7,449 bases of DNA from CAMWXW01 sp051650105 (GCA_051650105.1 JBOFIJ010000007.1:1-7449), one strand, 5' to 3'; positions 1-6,164 are shown, counted from the first letter of the stretch. Notes: a model not told the origin generated them from the sequence alone. Made by a program: numbers and translations.

Positions 1-96
1 ACAAGTAAAGCCCTCGCTATGGCTATCTCAAATAACAAAATGACACAACGTTATACAAGGTTATGTGAACGTTTATCTTTAAAGACATCTTTCTAA
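1..96 (+). CDS. C-terminal 31 residues of a probable transposase (partial, 5' end outside window)
   Basis: The frame is open from the first base through 31 codons to TAA at 94-96, and it ends with RLCERLSLKTSF. It contains basic and polar residues (NNKMTQRYTRLCERL) consistent with a DNA-binding protein tail. No catalytic DDE residues fall in this fragment, so the transposase call rests on the repeat context: the same frame sits in both inverted copies, and each copy ends shortly after its stop. I do not recognise the family from these residues. A recombinase or another repeated gene remains possible. Confidence 0.4.
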   Translation, partial: TSKALAMAISNNKMTQRYTRLCERLSLKTSF

Positions 97-139
97 CACG
101 TACCCACTATAAGGTATAGTAAAAAGGTGTCTTTGTTTG
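1..139 (+). mobile_element. 3' end of a probable insertion sequence (left copy of the 139-bp inverted repeat)
   Basis: These 139 bases recur without a mismatch as the reverse complement at 7311-7449; identity stops at position 140 (ccgt here, ttgg in the other copy). The segment holds an open frame with no start that ends at TAA 94-96, then a 43-bp tail. The tail contains the hairpin ACTATA (106-111), loop AGG, TATAGT (115-120). It also contains TGTCTTT (128-134), which can pair with AAAGACA (81-87) around that hairpin. A gene tail followed by a short structured end at a sharp identity boundary is what the 3' end of an insertion sequence looks like. The family cannot be named because the rest of the element is outside the window, and target-site duplications cannot be tested for the same reason. 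Another dispersed repeat is possible. Confidence 0.6.
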
Positions 140-525
140 CCGTATTATTTATCACACACTAATCCTTTATTACGTTTTTATTCACGCATCTTTCATATAT
201 GCCTTATGCTTTTCCTGACACAAAAAATTCTTTTCCATCAATAGTATTGCAATGTACTGAGAACTCTTATGTTTCTTCTTTTTTACACTATATTTTTTAC
301 AATACTATGCTAAATTAATTTATTCTTTCTTAATTAATGGCGTACAGTATTATTTCTGCAATAAAGTAATACACTTTTTTGTTTTCTTTATAACAGAGTA
401 ATAATAATTACGATACACTCCATTTATTGCTACAATATTGCTTGAAATACATTACCTAAAACATAAGAAAGGAATATTTCTTATAAATATATACAATTTT
501 CTGTTGTGTATTAAAAGCCTTCTTA
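140..525. other. AT-rich non-coding stretch between the left repeat and the fabD promoter
   Basis: I see no convincing gene, tRNA or protein remnant in either direction; stops are frequent in all frames. The visible structure is minor: a 10-bp palindrome AAATTAATTT (312-321), TTAATTAA (330-337), and an AT-only-closed hairpin ATAAGAAA (463-470), loop 471-476, TTTCTTAT (477-484). The hairpin is weak and has no clear U-tract. The stretch may be decayed sequence next to the inserted element. Confidence 0.6.
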
Positions 526-554
526 TTGCAAAGAAAGAGACGTTATTGTATACT
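526..554 (+). promoter_or_regulatory. Sigma-70-like promoter of fabD-rlmH, overlapped by a palindrome
   Basis: A -35 box TTGCAA (526-531) and a -10 box TATACT (549-554) are separated by exactly 17 bp. They match consensus at 4 of 6 and 5 of 6 positions. The start of transcription is expected near 561, leaving a leader of about 20 nt with AGGAG at 571-575, 5 nt before the fabD ATG. An inverted repeat ATTGTA (545-550) / TACAAT (559-564) covers the -10 box and the start region. That is where a repressor operator would lie, but no regulator can be named. Confidence 0.6.
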
Positions 555-580
555 AAAGTACAATAATATTAGGAGAATAT

Positions 581-1501
581 ATGTCCAAAAATATTCTAGT
601 ATTTCCTGGTCAAGGTTCACAGGTATATAAAATGGGAGAAAGCCTTGCAAAGAATAATAGCACCTGTATGCATTATTGGGATGCCGCTGAAGAATATTCT
701 ATGCTCCCCTTAAAAAAGATTTATTGGGAAGAAAATAATCCAGAAGCTATGATACAAACAAAAGCCCTTCAACCCGCATTAACAGCAGTGGCACTTTCTT
801 TATACCATATGTATTCTCAAAATAACGATTTTTCTGCTGTTCTTGGACACAGCCTTGGTGAATACCCAGCTCTTGTTGCTTGTGGTACTCTTTCTGCCGA
901 AGATGCTCTTATACTTACAGCAGAGCGTGGAAATCTTATGCAAAATGTAGACAAAGAGCATAGTGGCGGTATGTGTGCTATACTAAAACTTTCTTTGCCT
1001 ACTATAGAATTACTATTAGAAGATTTGCGAAAAGATTATGAAGCCACATTATTTATTGCTAATTATAATTCTCCTTCTCAATACGTCATAAGTGGTGATA
1101 CAAAATACTTTACCCTGCTTAAGGAACGTGTTGCAGAACACAAAGGAAAGGCAATTCCCCTTCAAGTATCGGGTGCATTTCATTCACCTAAAATGGAAAA
1201 AGCAGAAAAAGCACTACAAAAGAAAATGGAAAATAGTACGTGGGAAAATCCAACAAGAGTATTCTATAGCACGGTAACAGCTTCTGCCTTGCAAAGTTCT
1301 GATACAATTTACTCAGCTATGAAAAAACAAATGACTCATTCAGTACGTTTTATTGAAACGGTTGAAAAAATATATCACGATGGATACCAGATATTTTCAG
1401 AATGCGGAGCAAAGTCTGTGTTACTTCCCCTTATAAAAGCAATTTGTCCCTCAGAAAAAGAAGGAAGATTGTATAGTTCCTACGACGATGTGACACAATA
1501 G
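581..1501 (+). CDS. fabD: Malonyl-CoA:acyl carrier protein transacylase (FabD)
   Basis: FabD moves the malonyl group from CoA to acyl carrier protein in the cytoplasm, supplying extender units for type II fatty acid synthesis. The 306-residue protein has the family's usual length (about 310). Visible landmarks are GQGSQ (10-14, oxyanion side), GHSLGE with nucleophile Ser91 (89-94), Arg116 for the malonyl carboxylate, GAFHSPKM with catalytic His201 (198-205), and Gln250 in the region KKQMTHSVRF. All line up with the known catalytic set of the family. The ATG is supported by AGGAG five bases upstream and by the typical N-terminus leading straight into FPGQGSQ. It is the first gene of a two-gene unit with rlmH: its TAG stop shares its G with the rlmH GTG start. 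No other fab genes or acpP lie in the window, so it is detached from a classical fab cluster here. Confidence 0.95.
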   Translation: MSKNILVFPGQGSQVYKMGESLAKNNSTCMHYWDAAEEYSMLPLKKIYWEENNPEAMIQTKALQPALTAVALSLYHMYSQNNDFSAVLGHSLGEYPALVACGTLSAEDALILTAERGNLMQNVDKEHSGGMCAILKLSLPTIELLLEDLRKDYEATLFIANYNSPSQYVISGDTKYFTLLKERVAEHKGKAIPLQVSGAFHSPKMEKAEKALQKKMENSTWENPTRVFYSTVTASALQSSDTIYSAMKKQMTHSVRFIETVEKIYHDGYQIFSECGAKSVLLPLIKAICPSEKEGRLYSSYDDVTQ

Positions 1502-1965
1502 TGCATACGTTACACATTGTTAGTATAGGAAAAGATTCCTCCTCATGGCATTCTTGCTCACAAATGTATTATAAACGGCTTTCTCATTATTGGAAAATTG
1601 AAAATAGTATATATAAAGATGCACCATCGTCTCTTCCAATAGAAAAACGCAAATACGTAGAAACACAACATGTGCTTGGTTCAATACATTCATCCTCAAT
1701 TTTTGTAGAACTACATCCAGATGGAAAAGAATACTCCTCAGAAGGTTTTGCACAATTATTATCACAAATAACAGAAAATAAAAGCAAAATCCCCCTTTTT
1801 GCAATAGCTGGAGCCTTTGGTTTTACACGAGAACTTCTTCCAAAACAAAGGATGCTTCTTTCTCTTAGTAAAATGACGTTCACACATGAAATGACAAAAG
1901 CTATTCTTATAGAACAACTTTACAGAGCAACCACACTCCTACACTCCATACCCTACCACCATTAA
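1501..1965 (+). CDS. rlmH: 23S rRNA (pseudouridine1915-N3)-methyltransferase RlmH
   Basis: RlmH is a small SPOUT-class enzyme that uses S-adenosylmethionine to methylate N3 of pseudouridine 1915 in helix 69 of 23S rRNA, acting on assembled 70S ribosomes. The 154 residues match the usual length (about 155-160). Family signatures are the N-terminal IVSIGK, the segment ELHPDGKEYSSEGFA (70-84), the glycine-rich cofactor loop AIAGAFGF (101-108; commonly IGGxxG in relatives), and the conserved C-terminus LSLSKMTFTHEM, EQLYRA and PYHH. The frame begins with GTG at 1501, which overlaps the fabD stop by one base (TAGTG). No clear Shine-Dalgarno precedes it, so translation is probably coupled to fabD by termination-reinitiation. 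The next in-frame ATG falls beyond the conserved N-terminal strand, which favours the GTG. No terminator is obvious after the TAA. Confidence 0.93.
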   Translation: MHTLHIVSIGKDSSSWHSCSQMYYKRLSHYWKIENSIYKDAPSSLPIEKRKYVETQHVLGSIHSSSIFVELHPDGKEYSSEGFAQLLSQITENKSKIPLFAIAGAFGFTRELLPKQRMLLSLSKMTFTHEMTKAILIEQLYRATTLLHSIPYHH

Positions 1966-2312
1966 TATCAATACACAATAGCATTTATGATGATACAAAA
2001 ATCCTTAAAAAAACAAATATATTTCTCACTCTTCATGGTAAAACATATATTTCAACCAATACATATCCTTTATCAATAGATCTATACATCACGTTCTTGT
2101 GCCCCATAATAGGATTGTATTATTTAAAGCATGTAATACAAAAGAATGGAAGAGAAATAGTATTTTACTTCTTATCAAACAATGTTTATTCCTAACATAT
2201 ATAATATATTATACATTATATATACTCTAGCAATATATATATCAGAAACCACATACATGAAAGAAATAAAGAGCAATATATTCTTCATAATAATATACAA
2301 ATAAAAGTTTAT
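1966..2312. other. AT-rich non-coding gap between rlmH and the aroC promoter
   Basis: No gene or recognisable protein remnant is visible on either strand. It contains a perfect 8-bp inverted repeat TTGTATTA (2115-2122) / TAATACAA (2134-2141) with an 11-nt spacer, and a 14-bp perfect AT palindrome at 2200-2213. Neither is followed by a U-tract, so they are not convincing terminators of the fabD-rlmH transcript. The rest is low-complexity TA-rich sequence. Confidence 0.55.
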
Positions 2313-2341
2313 TTGACAGCATTATACGGATTATCTATAGT
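2313..2341 (+). promoter_or_regulatory. Near-consensus sigma-70 promoter giving a leaderless aroC transcript
   Basis: The -35 box is a perfect TTGACA (2313-2318) and the -10 box is TATAGT (2336-2341, 5 of 6), with a 17-bp spacer. A start 6-7 nt after the -10 box falls at 2347-2348, on the A of the aroC ATG (2348-2350). The six bases between the -10 box and the ATG are GAAAAA, so there is no room for a Shine-Dalgarno sequence. The protein's N-terminus fixes the ATG independently. Confidence 0.7.
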
Positions 2342-2347
2342 GAAAAA

Positions 2348-3454
2348 ATGAATGGAAATACATTTGGTACGCTCTTTCAAATAACAACATTTGGTGAATC
2401 CCATGGGAAAGCCCTTGGTGGAATTATTAATGGTTGCCCAGCTCATCTTATTGTCTCACAAAAAGAGATTCAAAAGGCACTTGATGCAAGAAGACCTGGA
2501 CCAGATAAAGGTATTGTTTCATCTTCAAGAAAAGAAAATGATATTATAGAAATTTTCTCAGGAACAATATATGATTCTGAACGACAAGAACATTGCACTA
2601 CAGGTACACCCATAGCATTTTGTGTTTACAATACCGATTCTCGCCCAAAAGATTATGATGCCACTATATATCGCCCATCTCATGCAGACTATGTATATGA
2701 TGCAAAATATGGTATTCGAGACCACCGAGGTGGTGGAAGAGCTTCTGGTAGAGAAACACTTTCACGTGTTATTGCGGGAGTATTTGCACAAAAAATTCTA
2801 GATATATATGGAATAAAAATCTACACTGGTACACTCTCTTTAGGTGGTATAGAAGCACAGAACTATTCTTTACAAACAAGTTCAGAAAATCTCTTTTATG
2901 CTGTGGATAAAGATATTATTCCTTTATGGGAAAAAAAAGTACAAGAAGCAAGGCTAGTGGGCGACTCTTTAGGTGGTATAGTTGTGGTTGAAGCGCACAA
3001 TATGCCTGTAGGCCTTGGTGAACCTATTTTTGATAAATTAGATGCCAGAATAGCATATGCAATGATGTCTATAGGAACAGTTAAAGGAGTAGAAATAGGC
3101 TCTGGCTTTTCTTGTGCATCTATGTATGGCTCAGAACATAATGACCCCATATACCTAGACAATAATCAAATAAGAACATCTACAAATAATGCAGGAGGCA
3201 TTGTAGGAGGCATTTCGACAGGAGAGAATATATGTGTGCGTCTTGCTGTGAAGCCTATATCTTCCATAAGCCTTCCACAACAAACTATTACAAAAGAAGG
3301 AAAAGCATGCGCTGTCACACTAAAAGGACGACACGATTGTTCCGCAATACCAAGAATTATTCCTGTAGTACAGGCAATGCTCTCAATAACACTTGCAGAT
3401 TATATTCTTCTGCAACAAAAAAATACTTCTAATAACAATTTTCTTTTCACATAA
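2348..3454 (+). CDS. aroC: Chorismate synthase (AroC)
   Basis: AroC performs the last step of the shikimate pathway: trans-elimination of phosphate from 5-enolpyruvylshikimate-3-phosphate to give chorismate, the precursor of aromatic amino acids and folate. It needs reduced FMN although the reaction is redox-neutral. The 368 residues fit the family (about 350-390). All three signatures are present: TTFGESHG (13-20, with His19), YGIRDHRGGGRASGRET (121-137), and RHDCSAIPR (328-336). RPSHADY (109-115) and NAGGIVGGIS (281-290) are also intact. The start is secure because MxGNTFG is the conserved beginning of the family; no Shine-Dalgarno precedes it and the promoter abuts the ATG. The C-terminus ends in a polar asparagine-rich tail (SNNNFLFT) of no known meaning. 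No other shikimate genes are nearby. ribF, which makes FMN, follows 62 bp downstream; any functional link through FMN is only suggestive. Confidence 0.96.
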   Translation: MNGNTFGTLFQITTFGESHGKALGGIINGCPAHLIVSQKEIQKALDARRPGPDKGIVSSSRKENDIIEIFSGTIYDSERQEHCTTGTPIAFCVYNTDSRPKDYDATIYRPSHADYVYDAKYGIRDHRGGGRASGRETLSRVIAGVFAQKILDIYGIKIYTGTLSLGGIEAQNYSLQTSSENLFYAVDKDIIPLWEKKVQEARLVGDSLGGIVVVEAHNMPVGLGEPIFDKLDARIAYAMMSIGTVKGVEIGSGFSCASMYGSEHNDPIYLDNNQIRTSTNNAGGIVGGISTGENICVRLAVKPISSISLPQQTITKEGKACAVTLKGRHDCSAIPRIIPVVQAMLSITLADYILLQQKNTSNNNFLFT

Positions 3455-3462
3455 CAAGAGAT

Positions 3463-3487
3463 ATAGTATACTGTGGAAATAGTATAC
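3463..3487 (+). repeat. Direct repeat ATAGTATAC x2 in the aroC-ribF spacer, possible ribF promoter region
   Basis: ATAGTATAC occurs at 3463-3471 and again at 3479-3487, one and a half helical turns apart (16 bp), and each copy contains the palindrome GTATAC. TATACT at 3467-3472 resembles a -10 box, but the best upstream -35 candidate TTCACA (3446-3451) leaves only a 15-bp spacer, so the promoter reading is weak. The repeat could also be an operator half-site pair. ribF may simply be read through from aroC, since no terminator is seen between them. Confidence 0.3.
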
Positions 3488-3516
3488 AGAATTTATTCCA
3501 TTTTTAAGAGAGCACC

Positions 3517-4476
3517 ATGTTATATATTGAATCATTTCCAGCATGCACGTTTGCAGAAGGTTCTTGCATTATCATTGGAAACTTTGAGAGTATTCATAAT
3601 GGACACCAAGAAATTTTAAAAAGAGCTATACGTATGGCAGGTGTGAGTTCATTACCTGTTATACTGTTTACGTTTTCACCGCATCCCCAAATTATATTGT
3701 ATGAAGAAAATATGGTATTTCTTTACACAGATCAAGAAAAAGAACGGCTCCTTTATTCGTATGCAGAGCATTTCTCAGCATCTAATGTCCCATTTTATGT
3801 TGTTACAATTCCTTTTACAAAAGAATTTGCAGAACAAAGAGCAGAACACTTTATTCGCGATTCCCTTATAACATTTTGTAATCCCAAATACCTTATCATG
3901 GGTGCAAATGCATGCATTGGAAACCAAAAAGAAAGAGAAAATTTGGATGATATTGCCATCAAGTATCGTATTATTATGGAGCGTGTTCCATTAAAAAAAT
4001 GTAATGAAAATATTATTTCATCAACATTAATACGCAAGTATATTCTTGCAGGTGCTATGAAGCAAGTTACAGATCTTTTGAATCGCCCTTTTTCTTTCAC
4101 AGGCAGAGTGATTAAGGGGTGCCAAAGGGGCTCCACATTATTAGGCTATCCTACAGCAAACATAACAGTAACAAATACCATTCTTCCACCAAAAGGTGTT
4201 TATGCTGTGGTAGTAAAGCATAAAGACATTATTTATAAAGGTGTTATGAATATTGGTATTAACCCTACATTCTTTCACAATACACTTTCTATAGAAATCC
4301 ATATCCTCAATTTCTCTGGCGAAATATATAGCCACGAACTCACAGTATATTGTGTAGAATATTTACGAGATGAAGAACGCTTTGTTTCTCCACAAGAGCT
4401 TGTAGCACAAATTAAAATAGATGTAGAACGTACAAAAGAATGCCTTATGCATTATTCCCATAAAAAATGTATATAA
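3517..4476 (+). CDS. ribF: Bifunctional riboflavin kinase / FMN adenylyltransferase (RibF)
   Basis: RibF phosphorylates riboflavin to FMN with its C-terminal domain and adenylates FMN to FAD with its N-terminal nucleotidyltransferase domain. The 319 residues match the family (about 300-320). In the N-terminal domain (about 15-180) the HxGH nucleotide site appears as GNFESIHNGH (21-30), and ISSTLIR is at 167-173. In the kinase domain (about 190-310) GRVIKG, LGYPTAN (209-215), MNIGINPTF (244-252) and IEIHILNF with Glu260 are all conserved. Two adenylyltransferase motifs deviate. The usual FDG before the HxGH is FES (23-25), and the region normally resembling GxDFxFG reads MGANACIG (128-135). 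FAD synthesis may therefore be weakened while the kinase looks intact. The ATG at 3517 has a modest GAGAG (3508-3512) as ribosome site. The gene faces the Smr gene tail to tail. Confidence 0.93.
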   Translation: MLYIESFPACTFAEGSCIIIGNFESIHNGHQEILKRAIRMAGVSSLPVILFTFSPHPQIILYEENMVFLYTDQEKERLLYSYAEHFSASNVPFYVVTIPFTKEFAEQRAEHFIRDSLITFCNPKYLIMGANACIGNQKERENLDDIAIKYRIIMERVPLKKCNENIISSTLIRKYILAGAMKQVTDLLNRPFSFTGRVIKGCQRGSTLLGYPTANITVTNTILPPKGVYAVVVKHKDIIYKGVMNIGINPTFFHNTLSIEIHILNFSGEIYSHELTVYCVEYLRDEERFVSPQELVAQIKIDVERTKECLMHYSHKKCI

Positions 4477-4887
4477 TATTCATTATGTGTAACGACATTG
4501 CAATAGCATATTCTACTATTTTTGTAAAATACTCTCCCCAAAAACCCTTATACCACTATACCTATGCCATGGTATAAAAGAACATTTCTGCACTACACTT
4601 TTATATAAAAATCTGTATTCTATACTTACTATACTCTTTTTTATTATCATGCTTAATTACAAAAAAGTATATAGTCACAACTGTATTATTGCAGTAAATC
4701 TTTTATTCTTACAACACTTTTAAAACAAAAATAGACATTACGTCTATATAGTGTACGAACTAAGAATATATATTTTTATTAAGAATTCCTTATTATATTA
4801 CGAATACAATCTTCTCTACTATGGAGTAGATACAATATAAAAAGAACAATAAAAAACGGTATATGTATACTAAACAATACATTGTAG
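4477..4887. other. Convergent AT-rich intergenic region between ribF and the Smr gene
   Basis: No gene is visible in either direction. Small stem-loops are present: TTATACCA (4548-4555) / TGGTATAA (4570-4577), with an alternative inner pairing TATACC (4557-4562) / GGTATA (4571-4576), and TCTACT (4815-4820), loop ATGG, AGTAGA (4825-4830). None has an adjacent run of T on either strand, so none is a convincing intrinsic terminator for ribF, although tail-to-tail genes would be expected to need one. ATACAAT occurs on both sides of the last stem-loop (4804-4810 and 4830-4836). Confidence 0.5.
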
Positions 4888-4924
4888 AAAAAAAAGAGCC
4901 TTAGTGATACATATTATTCTCTTT
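4888..4924 (-). terminator. Possible intrinsic terminator of the Smr gene
   Basis: Read on the minus strand, AAAGAG (4924-4919) at the end of the coding sequence can pair with CTCTTT (4898-4893), followed at once by five more T (4892-4888). The stem is short, the loop is 20 nt, and the 5' arm overlaps the last codons and is adjacent to the stop at 4916-4914. It is the only hairpin plus T-run at a gene end in this window, but the stem is too weak for firm confidence. Confidence 0.3.
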
Positions 4925-5551
4925 CAACCATATATTGATGCCACACTATTCTTAATGAAGCTTCAAAAGGCCGCAACAAGACTCCCACAGCACCTTCACC
5001 GCCAAGATATCGAGAAGGTGTAGTGAAACCCAAAACAACGAGGTTAAGAGGATATTGTGTTAGCCACTTCGTAACAGATTCTCGAATAATTGCAATTCCT
5101 TGTGGAGAGTTATTTCCTTTTCCAGTGATAAGAAGCACTTCACATATTCCTTGAATATACGCTTGTTGCATAAAAGAAATGAGTGCACTTTGTGCAGTTA
5201 TCACTCTCATACCATGCAAATCCAACCGACTTTTAAATGGAAATTCTCTTTTCCTCATATTTTCTAAAGCCACCTGTATAGATGATGAAGTACCTTTAAG
5301 GAGAGTGAGGCCATCTTTACTATAAAATGAAATACTTTCTCTATTGTATTTAAAAACAGGTAAAGGACATTCTTTATTCTGCTCACAAATATTTTTTTTA
5401 GCAATATTTTCACATCTGAAAGAGAATGTAGAAAAAGCATCTCAGAAGAATTTTCTGAATTTTCTTTTTCTACATATTCCTCAAATAGATTCTGTGCTTC
5501 ATCGTCACTAATTGATATTATAGCATTTCTATGCCGCTTTTTTCTTGCCAT
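4914..5551 (-). CDS. Smr (MutS2 C-terminal) domain protein, reading frame broken at a run of eight A
   Basis: Read as two frames joined at the A8 run (5399-5392), this gives a coherent 212-residue protein. A charged N-terminus begins MARKKRHRN. After the join the linker leads to an Smr domain at about 105-205 with DLHG (111-114), LITGKGNNSPQG (141-152), and GGEGAVGVLLR (184-194). Smr domains are nucleic-acid-binding and in several proteins have nuclease activity; stand-alone bacterial versions are poorly characterised. The first frame reads into an unrelated, non-Smr sequence after the run, while the second frame has a stop (TGA) 14 codons before the run, so neither alone makes a full protein. 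One extra A, or a -1 slip, restores the gene. I place the start at ATG 5551, preceded by GGAAAG; an in-frame ATG at 5617 would add 22 unlike residues. A short protein from GTG 5273 would keep the Smr domain alone. It could be pseudogenised, slippage-expressed or a sequencing error. Confidence 0.75.
5392..5399 (-). other. A8 slippery run at the frame junction of the Smr gene
   Basis: On the coding strand the incoming frame is CTA AAA AAA ATA. This places an A AAA AAA heptamer exactly in the X XXY YYZ register known for -1 ribosomal slippage. Eight or more A is also long enough for RNA polymerase slippage, which is known to rescue frames in AT-rich reduced genomes. A -1 shift, or nine A in the transcript, enters the Smr-domain frame at AAT ATT TGT. 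No obvious stable downstream stem-loop or pseudoknot was seen. Confidence 0.6.
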
Positions 5552-5588
5552 TTTCTTTCCAAAAGTTATTCCACAATATCTTCTAGCC

Positions 5589-5603
5589 ATTGTATAGTAC
5601 AAT
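5589..5603. promoter_or_regulatory. ATTGTA-TAG-TACAAT palindrome in the Smr/fdtA divergent spacer
   Basis: ATTGTA (5589-5594) and TACAAT (5598-5603) form a perfect 6-bp inverted repeat with a 3-bp centre, upstream of the Smr start and between two divergent genes. The same half-sites with an 8-bp centre cover the fabD -10 box. It could be an operator or chance in AT-rich DNA. On the minus strand TTGCAG followed 15 bp later by TATACA is a poor promoter candidate in the same place. Confidence 0.25.
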
Positions 5604-5684
5604 ACAATTATCTGCAATCAAACTTTATGTGAAGGAATATTTTTTGCTGTTTACTAATGTATTATCACTAAACTAGGAAAAAAA

Positions 5685-6164
5685 ATGTGTACATCTGGCT
5701 TACCCCTATCCAAAGAAGAAAAGAGATCCTCTCTTCCTGTTACAGAAATACATAAGAATTATAAAATACTCACATTTGAGGTTTTTGGTGATAGTACAGG
5801 CTCACTAATTTCTTTAGAATCATACAAAAATATCCCATTTGAAATTAAAAGAGTATACTACATTTACAATACCGATATCCTAGCACGGCGAGGTAAACAC
5901 GCCCACACAATACTACAACAGTGCATAGTTTGTATGAAGGGCTCATGTGATTTTTTGCTAGATACAGGTAAAGAACAGGAAATAATACATCTTAATACAC
6001 CAGAACAAGGTCTTTATATTGGAAACGGGCTTTGGAGAGAGATGTACAATTTCTCGAACGATTGTATTCTCATGGTATTAGCGAGCAATTATTATGACGA
6101 GAATGAATATATTAGAGACTATGCTCTTTTTATCAAAACGTATCACAATGAGAAGAATCAATGA
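5685..6164 (+). CDS. dTDP-4-keto-6-deoxyglucose 3,4-ketoisomerase (FdtA/QdtA-type cupin)
   Basis: This family of small cupins (WxcM-like C-terminal domain) moves the keto group of dTDP-4-keto-6-deoxyglucose from C4 to C3, the step before 3-amination. Landmarks in the 159 residues are GSLISLE (39-45), IPFEIKRVYYIYNT (50-63), RGKHAH with the paired active-site histidines 72 and 74 (69-74), GLYIGNGLWREMYNFS (109-124), and VLASNYYDENEYIRDY (131-146). These cover the whole fold. FdtA gives the galacto and QdtA the gluco product; the sequence alone does not tell me which. The first 20-25 residues (MCTSGLPLSKEEKRSS) are an unusual N-terminal extension, and no in-frame internal start would remove it. 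The ATG has AGGA (5675-5678) six bases upstream. Its stop overlaps the aminotransferase start as ATGA, so the two are cotranscribed and probably translationally coupled. I see no strong promoter in front. Confidence 0.88.
   Translation: MCTSGLPLSKEEKRSSLPVTEIHKNYKILTFEVFGDSTGSLISLESYKNIPFEIKRVYYIYNTDILARRGKHAHTILQQCIVCMKGSCDFLLDTGKEQEIIHLNTPEQGLYIGNGLWREMYNFSNDCILMVLASNYYDENEYIRDYALFIKTYHNEKNQ

Noticed and set aside
463..484. Hairpin ATAAGAAA/TTTCTTAT as an intrinsic terminator or riboswitch element.
   Set aside because: The stem has only one G-C pair and no following T-run, and there is no gene upstream that would need it apart from the repeat fragment.
1520..1883. Minus-strand open frames opposite rlmH.
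   Set aside because: They lie wholly antisense to a clearly conserved gene and have no recognisable protein features; they are shadows.
3455..3516. FMN riboswitch upstream of ribF.
   Set aside because: The spacer is only 62 bp, far shorter than an FMN aptamer, and lacks its conserved multi-helix arrangement.
140..4913. CRISPR array, tRNA or rRNA in the non-coding gaps.
   Set aside because: No regularly spaced repeats, no tRNA T-arm-like GGTTCRA motif with acceptor pairing, and no rRNA-like conserved blocks were seen.
5264..5391. The hydrophobic tail of the first Smr-gene frame as a genuine membrane protein end.
   Set aside because: The other frame across the same bases leads without interruption into the Smr domain and gives a full-length protein, so this tail is most simply out-of-frame sequence after the A8 run.
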